From Acidobacteriota bacterium (GTDB lineage Bacteria > Acidobacteriota > Blastocatellia > Pyrinomonadales > Pyrinomonadaceae), in assembly GCA_016716435.1 (NCBI GenBank), contig JADJWI010000001.1, forward strand, positions 248,001 through 312,000: DNA of 64,000 nucleotides, read 5' to 3'. The translations under genes were made by a program, and so were the position numbers. The notes beneath the pieces were generated by a model. That model saw nothing but the letters and a program-made list of their open reading frames with translations. It made no database searches and was not told the DNA's origin. Every line of letters begins with the position of its first letter. Within the stretch, counting starts at the first letter, position 1. Below are positions 15,451-25,758 of this stretch, piece by piece.

Positions 15451-16279
15451 ATTTCCGCCTCCTATCCTTCACGATCATGTTCGAGGTCCGCTTGTTACGG
15501 CGGGTCTTGTAACCGCGGGTCGGTTGTCCCCACGGGGTTACCGGATGACGTCCGCCTGAGGTCTTGCCCTCACCACCACCGTGCGGGTGATCGACCGGGT
15601 TCATCGCGACTCCGCGAACCTTCGGACGCTTGCCCATCCAGCGGCTTCGGCCTGCTTTACCAAGCGAAACATTCTCATGTTCGGTGTTGCCCACCTGGCC
15701 GACGGTCGCCATACAAACGACCGGGACGCGGCGAACTTCGCCGGAAGGCATACGAAGTTGTGCAAAATCGCCTTCCTTCGCAATGATCTGTGCAAATCCG
15801 CCGGCCGAGCGAACCATCTGGCCGCCCTTTCCGGGCCGCATCTCGATGTTGTGCACCTCGGTGCCGAGCGGGATATTCTTGATCGGCAACGCGTTTCCGG
15901 GCAGGATGTCGGCATCCGCACCGCTAAGGATCGTTGCACCGACCTTCAATCCGACCGGCGAAATGATGTATCGCTTCTCGCCGTCAAGATACGCGATGAG
16001 GGCGATGTGGGCCGAGCGGTTCGGGTCGTACTCGATTTGGGCAACGCGGCCGGGCACGCCGGTCTTGTCACGCTTGAAATCGATGACGCGATAGAACCGC
16101 TTGTGGCCGCCTCCGCGGCGGCGGATCGTAATGCGGCCATCGTTGTTACGGCCGGAGATCCGCTTTTTAGGTTCAAGCAGCGATTTCTCGGGTGCTGCTC
16201 CCGGCGTCAATTCATCGCGGGTCAGATAGGTCTGATACCGCCTCGCCGGTGATGTCGGTTTTAATCTCTTGATTCCCAT
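15449..16279 (-). CDS. rplB: 50S ribosomal protein L2
   Basis: The 276-residue L2 contains GRNNDGRITIRRRGGGHKRF in the OB/SH3-like core and the C-terminal motif NPVDHPHGGGEGKTSGGRHP, which reaches the peptidyl transferase centre. Length and position after rplW are standard. Confidence 0.99.
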   Translation of the reverse strand: MGIKRLKPTSPARRYQTYLTRDELTPGAAPEKSLLEPKKRISGRNNDGRITIRRRGGGHKRFYRVIDFKRDKTGVPGRVAQIEYDPNRSAHIALIAYLDGEKRYIISPVGLKVGATILSGADADILPGNALPIKNIPLGTEVHNIEMRPGKGGQMVRSAGGFAQIIAKEGDFAQLRMPSGEVRRVPVVCMATVGQVGNTEHENVSLGKAGRSRWMGKRPKVRGVAMNPVDHPHGGGEGKTSGGRHPVTPWGQPTRGYKTRRNKRTSNMIVKDRRRK

Positions 16280-16288
16280 ATCTTTGTC

Positions 16289-16352
16289 GTGAATGGTAAA
16301 TCGTCAATCGTGAATAGAAACTCTATTTACGATTTACGATTCACGATTTACT
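16289..16352. repeat. Heptad inverted-repeat array, rplW-rplB spacer
   Basis: The left units GTGAATG, GTAAATC, GTCAATC and GTGAATA are followed by a short loop, then TATTTAC, GATTTAC, GATTCAC and GATTTAC. Period 7, arms reverse-complementary, GTRAATC family. Confidence 0.87.
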
Positions 16353-16677
16353 AAATAGCTTCTGCGTAATCGACCATCGGTTCGCCCTTGCGGAGCGTAA
16401 CGTACGCCTTTTTCCAGTTCGGGCGGCGTCCTTCCTGCCTGCCGCGGCGTTTCATTTTGCCCTCGTAGCTGACGGTCCGGACGGCGGCGACCTTGACATT
16501 GAAGATCTCTTCGATCGCTTTCTTGATCTCGATCTTGTTAGCCTTTGTGTCAACCCGGAATGTGAGCACCTGGCCCTGCTTCCGGTCTTCGGCATCGGTC
16601 GAATCCTCTTTGAGGATCACGCTCTTTTCGGTGACGACCGGCGACCTCAAAATGTCCCAAACAGTTTTGTTACTCAT
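16351..16677 (-). CDS. rplW: 50S ribosomal protein L23
   Basis: The 108-residue protein has the L23 signatures ILRSPVVTEKSVIL and TKANKIEIKKAIEEIFNVKV and a basic loop (GKMKRRGRQEGRRPNWKKAY). L23 forms the docking site for trigger factor and SRP. Its start overlaps the end of rplD by eight bases. Confidence 0.98.
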   Translation of the reverse strand: MSNKTVWDILRSPVVTEKSVILKEDSTDAEDRKQGQVLTFRVDTKANKIEIKKAIEEIFNVKVAAVRTVSYEGKMKRRGRQEGRRPNWKKAYVTLRKGEPMVDYAEAI

Positions 16678-17407
16678 TGTCAGTCGCCTCCTCTACCTTT
16701 TCTTCGGTCTTCTTCGCACGCGTTTTCTTTGCCTTCGGCTCAGCGGCGATCTCTATCTTTTCGCTTCCCGGCGAAAGAAGGTTCGCGAGCTCCTCGGCCG
16801 CGGCCTTCGATATCAGCACCTTCTCGTGGTAGATGATGTCGTAAATGTTCAACCCGAAGCTGTTCGTCACCTTGGTCTTCGGCACGTTTCGCGACGAAAG
16901 TATGAGGTTCACGTTATCGAGCGAATCGACGATCAGCGTCTTTGCTCCGTCGATCTTCTCGTGAATGCTCAAGGTCTCGATCGCCGAGATGAAATCTTTC
17001 GTCTTCGCGGCACCAAAGCTGAACTCATCGATAACGATCAGGTTACCTTCGCGAAGCCTTTCCGAAAGTGCCGAGCGAAGCGCTCCCTGTCGCATTTTCT
17101 TCGGAAGGTCGTACGACCAATCTCGCGGCTGCGGGCCGTGGACGTTGCCGCCGCCCTTCCAAAGCGGCGAGCGAAGCGACGCGATACGTGCCCGGCCGGT
17201 GCCTTTCTGTTTCCAGAGCTTGCGGCCCGAACCCGAAACGTTTCCGCGAGTCTTCGTCGCGGACGTTCCCTGGCGGCCATTCGCCTGGTAATTGCGGACC
17301 GCGGCGTGGACCAGAGATTCGTTGTACTCCGCGCCAAACACTGTGTCCGGCAGCGTGACCTCGCCAACTTCCTTATTCTTCAAATTGCGAACCATTACGG
17401 TAGGCAT
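16670..17407 (-). CDS. rplD: 50S ribosomal protein L4
   Basis: The 245-residue L4 has the tunnel-loop motif GRQGTSATKTRGNVSGSGRK and KGTGRARIASLRSPLWKGGG. L4 lines the exit tunnel and in enterobacteria also controls the S10 operon. The ATG at 17407 follows GGAG by six to seven bases. A TTG two codons earlier is less likely. The C-terminus has an added charged tail (KAKKTRAKKTEEKVEEATDN). Confidence 0.97.
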   Translation of the reverse strand: MPTVMVRNLKNKEVGEVTLPDTVFGAEYNESLVHAAVRNYQANGRQGTSATKTRGNVSGSGRKLWKQKGTGRARIASLRSPLWKGGGNVHGPQPRDWSYDLPKKMRQGALRSALSERLREGNLIVIDEFSFGAAKTKDFISAIETLSIHEKIDGAKTLIVDSLDNVNLILSSRNVPKTKVTNSFGLNIYDIIYHEKVLISKAAAEELANLLSPGSEKIEIAAEPKAKKTRAKKTEEKVEEATDNE

Positions 17408-17418
17408 AATCAACTCCA

Positions 17419-17480
17419 GTAATCAGGTGATAAGGGACAAGGGCTTGTTCACCCCCTCGTCACTTGTCACTCGTCCCTTT
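17419..17480. repeat. Heptad inverted-repeat array, rplC-rplD spacer
   Basis: A left segment (AGTAATC, AGGTGAT, AAGGGAC, AAGGGCT) is followed by a loop and then CTCGTCA, CTTGTCA and CTCGTCC. The right arm is strictly period 7, and the left arm is degenerate. The CTCGTCA units recur at 63558. Confidence 0.7.
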
Positions 17481-18119
17481 CTAGGACTTTTTAACAATAA
17501 CAACGCTTCCGTTCGCTCCGGGAACCGCACCGCGGACCATGAGCAGATTGTTTTCGGCATCGACCTTTGCGACGGTCAAGCCTTTGATCGTTACCCTTTC
17601 GTCGCCCATGTGCCCAGAGGATTTCGTCCCCTTAATGACACGCGACGGGTAGGCCGACTGGCCGATCGAGCCCGGCTTGCGGACGTTCATCGAACCGTGC
17701 GATTCCGGGCCGCGGGAAAAGCCATGACGCTTGATAGTGCCGGCAAAGCCTTTACCTTTCGAGCGGCCGACCACTTCGATCTTGTCGCCATCTGCGAAGA
17801 CATCGACCTTTATCTGGTCGCCGACCGTAGCCTCAGGCTCTTCCGTAAGACGGAGTTCCTTGAGGATGCGGGTCGGGGGCACACCGCCGCCGGTCTTTTC
17901 AAAGTGGCCGCGAAGGGGCTTGGTCACCCTCTTGAGCCGGATCGGATTATCCTCGACCAGCCCAAGCTGAACCGCGTTATAGCCATCCTTTCCGGCAACG
18001 CTCTTTGTCTGAACAACGACACATGGGCCTGCCTTGATGACAGTGACCGGGGTCACCGTGCCATCCTCGGCAAAGAGCTGCGTCATTCCGACCTTTCTTC
18101 CAATGATTCCACTGATCAT
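17481..18119 (-). CDS. rplC: 50S ribosomal protein L3
   Basis: The 212-residue L3 begins MISGIIGRKVGMTQLFAEDG and contains the conserved basic extension region (RSKGKGFAGTIKRHGFSRGP, RKPGSIGQSAYPSRVIKGTK) that reaches the peptidyl transferase centre. The ATG at 18119 is the family start. A GTG two codons upstream is unlikely. Confidence 0.98.
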   Translation of the reverse strand: MISGIIGRKVGMTQLFAEDGTVTPVTVIKAGPCVVVQTKSVAGKDGYNAVQLGLVEDNPIRLKRVTKPLRGHFEKTGGGVPPTRILKELRLTEEPEATVGDQIKVDVFADGDKIEVVGRSKGKGFAGTIKRHGFSRGPESHGSMNVRKPGSIGQSAYPSRVIKGTKSSGHMGDERVTIKGLTVAKVDAENNLLMVRGAVPGANGSVVIVKKS

Positions 18120-18131
18120 AATCACAGTTCC

Positions 18132-18207
18132 CAGAGTTGCAGAGTTTGTCGAGTTGCAGAGTTAGCAGAAACAACTCTGCAACTCAGTAACTCGATAACT
18201 CGGCCAA
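18132..18207. repeat. Octad inverted-repeat array, rpsJ-rplC spacer
   Basis: The left units CAGAGTTG, CAGAGTTT, GTCGAGTTG and CAGAGTTA and the right units CAACTCTG, CAACTCAG, TAACTCGA and TAACTCGG have period 8 (one 9) and are reverse-complementary. It ends exactly where the expected full-length rpsJ stop codon (18208-18210) lies. Confidence 0.83.
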
Positions 18208-18269
18208 CTAATTCTTACCAAAGGCCTTGATCTCAACGTCCACACCGGCCGGCAGATCAAGCCGCATCA
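18208..18269 (-). pseudogene. rpsJ: Out-of-frame 3' end of rpsJ (frameshift relative to the upstream frame)
   Basis: In the -1 frame, directly after the in-frame TGA (18267-18269), the DNA encodes LMRLDLPAGVDVEIKAFGKN and then TAG at 18208-18210. This is the conserved S10 C-terminus that normally follows TVDA. One missing T in the GCTTGATG stretch (GCTTTGATG expected) explains the break. The intact tail shows no other decay. Confidence 0.8.
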
Positions 18270-18527
18270 AGCATCGACCGTCTCAGCCGTCGGGTCGAGA
18301 ATGTCCATCAACCGCTTATGCGTACGGATCTCGAACTGCTCACGCGACTTCTTATCGACGTGCGGCGAGCGAAGCACGGTCCATTTGTTCTTGACCGTCG
18401 GAAGCGGGATCGGGCCGGCGAGCCGGGCTCCGGTACGCTTGACCGTCTCGACGATGTTCTTGGTCGATTCGTCAAGAACGCGATGGTCGTAAGCTTTAAG
18501 CTTGATGCGAATTTTTTCGTTCAACAT
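18267..18527 (-). CDS. rpsJ: 30S ribosomal protein S10, C-terminus frameshifted
   Basis: The open frame gives 86 residues (KIRIKLKAYDHRVLDESTKN to DILDPTAETVDA), clearly S10 of the small-subunit head and the NusE antitermination factor. The normal protein has about 102-105 residues. The missing last 20 residues are encoded in the neighbouring frame immediately downstream, so the gene carries a single-base shift at about 18267-18272. S10 is essential, so a sequencing or assembly indel or a recoding event is more plausible than real truncation. It lies between tuf and rplC, the standard order. Confidence 0.93.
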   Translation of the reverse strand: MLNEKIRIKLKAYDHRVLDESTKNIVETVKRTGARLAGPIPLPTVKNKWTVLRSPHVDKKSREQFEIRTHKRLMDILDPTAETVDA

Positions 18528-18542
18528 AAAATTCAGCGAGCG

Positions 18543-18592
18543 GTGAGCTGTTAGCAGTGAGCAGACCGTTTCTGCTCACTGCTGACTGCTAT
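18543..18592. repeat. Heptad inverted-repeat array, tuf-rpsJ spacer
   Basis: The left units GTGAGCT, GTTAGCA and GTGAGCA are followed by an eight-base loop, then CTGCTCA, CTGCTGA and CTGCTAT. Period 7, reverse-complementary, GTGAGCY family. Confidence 0.85.
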
Positions 18593-18593
18593 C

Positions 18594-19781
<1,188 letters not shown>

Positions 19782-19826
19782 CTTTTCTCCTCAAGTTTTG
19801 ATGCCGCCCGCAGGCGGAACTCTAAA

Positions 19827-21923
<2,097 letters not shown>

Positions 21924-21927
21924 TTTG

Positions 21928-21997
21928 GTAAATCGTAAATCGTGAATTGTGAATCGCGGTCGTCTTCTATTAACGATTTACGATTCACGATTCACTA
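21928..21997. repeat. Heptad inverted-repeat array, rpsG-fusA spacer
   Basis: The left units GTAAATC, GTAAATC, GTGAATT and GTGAATC are followed by a loop, then TATTAAC, GATTTAC, GATTCAC and GATTCAC. Period 7 is exact, arms reverse-complementary, GTRAATC family. It reaches the rpsG stop. Confidence 0.88.
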
Positions 21998-22465
21998 AAA
22001 TCTATAATGTGCGAACGCCTTGTTCGCCTCGGCCATGCGGTGGACGTCGTCCTTCTTCTTAACAGCTCCGCCGCGGCCCTGAGTTGAATCCAAAAGTTCG
22101 CCGACGAGGCGGTCTTTCATTGTCTTTTCGCTTCGGTTACGCGAGTTGCCGACGATCCAGCGGATCGCAAGGGCATAGCGTCGGTCCCGGCTGACCTCAA
22201 GCGGCACCTGATATGTGGCACCACCGATACGCCGTGATTTGACCTCAACGGCCGGAGCGACGGTCTCAACGGCTTTCTTGAAGACCTTTAGCGGCTCTTC
22301 GCCCGTCTTTTCGCCGATCTTATCCATCGCGCTGTAAAAGATGGCCTCGGCCGTGCTCTTTTTGCCTTCCCACATCATGCCGTTGATGAACTTGGTCACC
22401 AGCGTGCTTCCGTAGATCGGATCCGGCAGTATCTCTCGTCGTGTCGCAACTCTTCTTCTTGCCAT
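21995..22465 (-). CDS. rpsG: 30S ribosomal protein S7
   Basis: The 156-residue S7 opens with MARRRVATRREILPDPIYGS and contains KVFKKAVETVAPAVEVKSRR and GGATYQVPLEV, the 16S 3'-domain assembly initiator. In enterobacteria S7 represses its own operon through the S12-S7 spacer. Here that spacer is replaced by a heptad array. Position after rpsL is standard. Confidence 0.98.
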   Translation of the reverse strand: MARRRVATRREILPDPIYGSTLVTKFINGMMWEGKKSTAEAIFYSAMDKIGEKTGEEPLKVFKKAVETVAPAVEVKSRRIGGATYQVPLEVSRDRRYALAIRWIVGNSRNRSEKTMKDRLVGELLDSTQGRGGAVKKKDDVHRMAEANKAFAHYRF

Positions 22466-22470
22466 ATTCG

Positions 22471-22547
22471 TTGATCGTCAATCGTTAATCGTTAATCGTA
22501 AATCGTAAATAGTCGCTCTATTCACGATTTACTATTCACAATTCACT
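22471..22547. repeat. Heptad inverted-repeat array, rpsL-rpsG spacer
   Basis: The left units GTCAATC, GTTAATC, GTTAATC, GTAAATC and GTAAATA (22477-22511) are preceded by a partial unit. After GTCGCTC the right units TATTCAC, GATTTAC, TATTCAC and AATTCAC (22519-22546) follow. Period 7 is exact and the arms are reverse-complementary. GTRAATC family. Confidence 0.88.
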
Positions 22548-22926
22548 ATTTCGCTCCCTTCGGACGCTTCGCACCGTACTTCGAACGGGCCTGATTGCGG
22601 TTTGCGACGCCTGAGGCGTCGAGCGTTCCGCGAATGACGTGATAACGCACACCCGGAAGATCCTTTACACGGCCGCCGCGGATGAGCACGATCGAGTGCT
22701 CCTGCAGGTTGTGGCCGATACCCGGAATGTAGGTCGTCACCTCGATCTGGTTTGTAAGGCGTACACGTGCGACCTTACGAAGTGCCGAGTTCGGCTTCTT
22801 CGGTGTCGAGGTGTAAACACGCGTGCAAACTCCACGCTTCTGCGGGTTGGCCTGCAGTGCGGGGCTGGCCGTTTTGTACTTGACCCTCTGGCGTCCTTTG
22901 CGAACCAATTGATTTATAGTCGGCAT
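22546..22926 (-). CDS. rpsL: 30S ribosomal protein S12
   Basis: A 126-residue protein beginning MPTINQLVRKGRQRVKYKTA has TPKKPNSALRK and IRGGRVKDLPGVRYHVIRG. Lys43 and Lys88, the positions where streptomycin resistance arises, are wild type. The ATG at 22926 gives the canonical S12 N-terminus. A TTG seven codons upstream is also open, but both starts lack a strong Shine-Dalgarno. It is the first gene of the operon, preceded by a long structured leader. Confidence 0.97.
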   Translation of the reverse strand: MPTINQLVRKGRQRVKYKTASPALQANPQKRGVCTRVYTSTPKKPNSALRKVARVRLTNQIEVTTYIPGIGHNLQEHSIVLIRGGRVKDLPGVRYHVIRGTLDASGVANRNQARSKYGAKRPKGAK

Positions 22927-23291
22927 CTTTTTCTTTGCAGCCGGCAAATATCGACCGGCTTTTTCTTAATCAATCGAGGCAATGCGGCAATTTCCGTCAG
23001 CCTCTATTTAAAAAGACAAAAGCAATCCGTTACCTGACTCTTGCCGAAACCTGTTCGGCAGTTAGCTCAAGCAGCCAATGCTGATTGAATTAAGGTGATA
23101 GCTATGTCCCGAGAAAGCCCGTCTTTGCTGTAGCGTGGCAAATGAAGAGCGGTTCTAAAACCCGCAAAGATCCCCAGGCATCGTTGGTTCGATGCCGTTT
23201 ACGCAACACTTCCTGACCTGGCTTTCAAACATTCCTGCTCAGCAGACGTAGTCACGAACTGCTAAACCGCCCAGACCGTCAAAGTCCGAAA
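22927..23291 (-). ncRNA. Candidate structured leader RNA of the str/S10 operon
   Basis: About 365 nt separate the predicted start of transcription from rpsL and hold no gene. On the coding strand several stems are visible. GGCATCG/CGATGCC pairs around a six-base loop. TCTTTGC/GCAAAGA is a long-range stem enclosing GGTT/AACC. GCCGAA/TTCGGC pairs. GAGGC/GCCTC pairs. AGCCGG/CCGGCT lies just before the start codon. I recognise no known riboswitch or leader family. It could be an attenuator or a ribosomal-protein binding site. Confidence 0.45.
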
Positions 23292-23297
23292 CTTCAG

Positions 23298-23326
23298 ATA
23301 GTATGATTTTGGGCAATTTGTGTCAA
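23298..23326 (-). promoter_or_regulatory. Sigma70-type promoter of the ribosomal operon
   Basis: On the minus strand TTGACA (23321-23326, read leftwards) is followed by a 17-nt spacer and TACTAT (23298-23303). The -35 is a perfect consensus match and the -10 matches four of six. Transcription would begin near 23291. It is the only clear promoter seen before rpsL, so it probably drives the whole cluster. Confidence 0.7.
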
Positions 23327-23366
23327 GTCCAAAGAGAGTCGATTTCGCTTTGTGCTGAACATTTCC

Positions 23367-23390
23367 GAAAATAAGCCCCGCCGCGGCTTT
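23367..23390 (-). terminator. Weak terminator-like hairpin after the 23498 gene
   Basis: On the minus strand AAGCC/GGCTT flank a GC-rich loop and are followed by ATTTT. The stem is only five pairs, so the call is tentative. It lies between the secreted-protein gene and the ribosomal promoter. Confidence 0.3.
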
Positions 23391-23497
23391 CAAGTAGTTT
23401 CCCGGAAATTTTGCCCGAAGCTTCTGCGGTCCACTCCGAGGCTGCCTGCTGCTGAACTTAGAAAGATAGCTTCGGCTCCTGTGGCGGACTATCTGCC

Positions 23498-24976
23498 CTA
23501 GTTCTCCTTACAGAAATCAAATGGGAATTTCAGTTGTACGCTATAAAGCGATTCTTTGCCGGTGACTGCGAGAGTCGAGGTATTAAGTTTGTCCGTCTTT
23601 TCGGCTTCGCGGGCAGCGACTATTTGGGGACAGCTATATGAATGGTCCCAGAAATATCTTTCGGCAATTATTTCACCTGCAGCCCCAAAAGGTACTTTTA
23701 TGGCAAATGACCCGTCCGATTCCGAATGCGCTTCGACCTCGGCGTAGCTTTCTCTATCCGCCGGTATAAATCGGACCGACGATCGATCAGCGGGCTTGTT
23801 GTCGGCATACAGAACCCGCCCCGAAACTTCCATCAGAGGGATCATTTGCGGGATCTGAATATCCAATTTTGTCAAATAGCGGCCCGGCTCTATTACGACG
23901 ACGCCGGCATCGCTCCGTTTCAAAACCCCCGGGTAGAGGATCGTACCAAACGGTTCCTTTTCGCTGATCTTCCCGTCGCGATTCGCGACCAGATGATATG
24001 CGCCTGGCCTTATTTGCTCAAAATCGAAGGATCCGTCTCGCGCAGAACATGCGGAAACCACATATTGGTCCGGAGACAAGTCAATCGGAACCGCCGAAAT
24101 ACAGACACGTTCTAAAGGGACGCCCTCAGCTGAAAGGATCTGGCCAGCGGCCCGTGTGTCGTGTACAAAGGAAAAATCAAGTCCGTAATGTTCATCGCCG
24201 ATGGAAACACGCCGCCGATTCTTGCCAAGGCCCTCGTCATCAAACCTGTTAGGGTATGTCGTAAATTCACTATGGTAATAATCACCTAGTTTCCACCCCG
24301 ACGGCGCATCAAAATCAACTGTGTATTCACCACGCGGAAGGTCGTAAATCTCAAAATAGCCCGATTCAAGGACTCGAGTAGTAAAGCTTTTTTGTTTGCC
24401 TATAATCTTTATCCGCATCCCGGCAACATTAGGAACATCCCGTCCTGCTTCCATCAGCCTACCCGATAGTCGATTCTTCCCTCTATACCGTTCTAGGTTA
24501 TCCAGGTATGCGAGGTCGTGGCTCGATCTGTCAATTTGCCCTGAACGTCCGCAAAAACTGACGTGGGTCGTCATTTCCCCGGTAGCCTTCCACTTCCCTG
24601 ACGAGAGGTCGAATACAGACCTTGGATACGGCTTTCTCAGGTACAGTAGCCACGTTTGGCCAACTGACATTTGTCCGAATGTGTAGGCGCAGTTCACGCC
24701 ATCACCATTGGAAATGGTGAACCGGTCACCAACTTTAAGATCGCCCTTATACACCTTCTCGATCACCACTACAGTTAAGCCCGGGTCTCGACCGAGTACT
24801 TCTTCTCGCGGTGTTGGAGCAGTGCTATCCACTATCCGTCCGATAAATACACTCTCAGAAGAATTGAACTCTTTGTCCTGAGTCGGACGTTCGGCACACG
24901 AGCAGGCGAGGACGGCACTTGGTGCAAAGAGGAGAAGTATTGAGGCAAAGATCGTAGCTAAAATCGCGGTTCTCAT
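23498..24976 (-). CDS. Secreted protein with TIMP/netrin-like N-domain and carboxypeptidase-regulatory-like repeats
   Basis: The product has about 492 residues. A signal peptide (AILATIFASILLLFAPSAVL) ends before ACSCAERPTQ, so the mature protein starts near a Cys-x-Cys pair. That start, plus the phrase ESVFIGRIVDS, is typical of TIMP-like/NTR folds. Further Cys (VNCAYTF, SFCGRSG) fit disulfides of that domain. The rest looks like successive beta-sandwich domains of the carboxypeptidase-regulatory type (GYFEIYDLPRGEYTVDFDAP, GSFDFEQIRPGAYHLVANRD, GSFAIKVPFGAAGEI). The ATG at 24976 is preferred to a TTG seven codons upstream because AAAGGCGAT lies at the right distance. The function is unknown; it probably acts extracytoplasmically. 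Confidence 0.8.
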   Translation of the reverse strand: MRTAILATIFASILLLFAPSAVLACSCAERPTQDKEFNSSESVFIGRIVDSTAPTPREEVLGRDPGLTVVVIEKVYKGDLKVGDRFTISNGDGVNCAYTFGQMSVGQTWLLYLRKPYPRSVFDLSSGKWKATGEMTTHVSFCGRSGQIDRSSHDLAYLDNLERYRGKNRLSGRLMEAGRDVPNVAGMRIKIIGKQKSFTTRVLESGYFEIYDLPRGEYTVDFDAPSGWKLGDYYHSEFTTYPNRFDDEGLGKNRRRVSIGDEHYGLDFSFVHDTRAAGQILSAEGVPLERVCISAVPIDLSPDQYVVSACSARDGSFDFEQIRPGAYHLVANRDGKISEKEPFGTILYPGVLKRSDAGVVVIEPGRYLTKLDIQIPQMIPLMEVSGRVLYADNKPADRSSVRFIPADRESYAEVEAHSESDGSFAIKVPFGAAGEIIAERYFWDHSYSCPQIVAAREAEKTDKLNTSTLAVTGKESLYSVQLKFPFDFCKEN

Positions 24977-25153
24977 ATGGTTATCGCCTTTGAGCAAAAT
25001 ATTTGAGGTAGCTTACTCCAAAGGCGGGCGTTGTTACAAGATTTTTCTAAAAATGCAGGGTATGCGGAACTCGAGTTTTATTTCTTTGGAGTCGTTGGTA
25101 CCGGACCATGATCTACCAATAAGTACTACAGAACTCACAGATGGAAGACACAG

Positions 25154-25177
25154 AAGGCTGCCACATCGGCAGCCCTT
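25154..25177 (-). terminator. Stem-loop between two secreted-protein genes
   Basis: On the minus strand AAGGGCTGCC and GGCAGCCTT form a nine-pair stem with a five-base loop, followed by a T-rich but interrupted tail. It lies 44 bases after the 25221 gene and may terminate it. The tail is weak. Confidence 0.4.
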
Positions 25178-25220
25178 GGAATATCGATCGATGGACAACG
25201 GGCGGTTAGACGATAAATTA

Positions 25221-25715
25221 TTATGGGCGCCGATTTGGCTCGATCTCCTTGGGGCCAAGATCCCTGATCAGTCGCTTCAGACTCGGGACATATCTGATCT
25301 CGAACGATTCGACAAGCAAATTCTCGGGAAGGCATTCGGCACCTGAGTAACCGCATGGCGAATGGGACAGCCCCGGAAAGAGTACGATGTCGATATACAT
25401 CTTGCCGGTCGTCGAATTTACAACGAAAAACTCCGGAAAATTAGCAGATATGAATCCCGATTTCGTTATCTGGAGTTTGTAAAGGCCGGGAGCAACGGGC
25501 AAAGAGAAAATACCGGAGGCACTCGAATCAGTCGATGTTACCGCGCCTGATGCGCTTGTCGCCCGGATCTGAGCACCGGGGACAAGCGCGCCGTTCGGGT
25601 CAAATACGTTTCCAGTTAGAACAATTTTGCGGCCGCTACTGTCCGCGACACCTGTGTCGGCAGCCGTAGCTGTAGAAAGAGCAAAAAAAACAAAAAGAAG
25701 AATCAACAACCGCAT
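25221..25715 (-). CDS. Secreted single-domain carboxypeptidase-regulatory-like protein
   Basis: With the start at MRLLILLFVFFALSTATAAD the product is 164 residues with a clear signal peptide. The mature part contains one regulatory-like beta-sandwich (VLTGNVFDPNGALVPGAQIR, GIFSLPVAPGLYKLQITKSG). The C-terminal 50 residues include two Cys (SPCGYSGAEC) that could form a disulfide. A longer in-frame start at 25787 would lack a signal peptide and is rejected. It lies between sucD and the 23498 gene on the same strand. Its function is unknown. Confidence 0.75.
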   Translation of the reverse strand: MRLLILLFVFFALSTATAADTGVADSSGRKIVLTGNVFDPNGALVPGAQIRATSASGAVTSTDSSASGIFSLPVAPGLYKLQITKSGFISANFPEFFVVNSTTGKMYIDIVLFPGLSHSPCGYSGAECLPENLLVESFEIRYVPSLKRLIRDLGPKEIEPNRRP

Positions 25716-25758
25716 TACTAACCTCTCCCCGTTCCTACCGAAGTTCAATCTAAACCGG

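Noticed and set aside
18260..18275. Programmed -1 frameshift in rpsJ by a canonical slippery heptamer
   Set aside because: No X-XXY-YYZ sequence precedes the stop and no stimulatory pseudoknot is evident, so error or real deletion remains more likely.
23160..23200. tRNA T-arm-like GGTTCGATG in the rpsL leader (plus strand)
   Set aside because: The surrounding stem encloses the wrong loop for a T-arm, and no acceptor or anticodon arm could be found.
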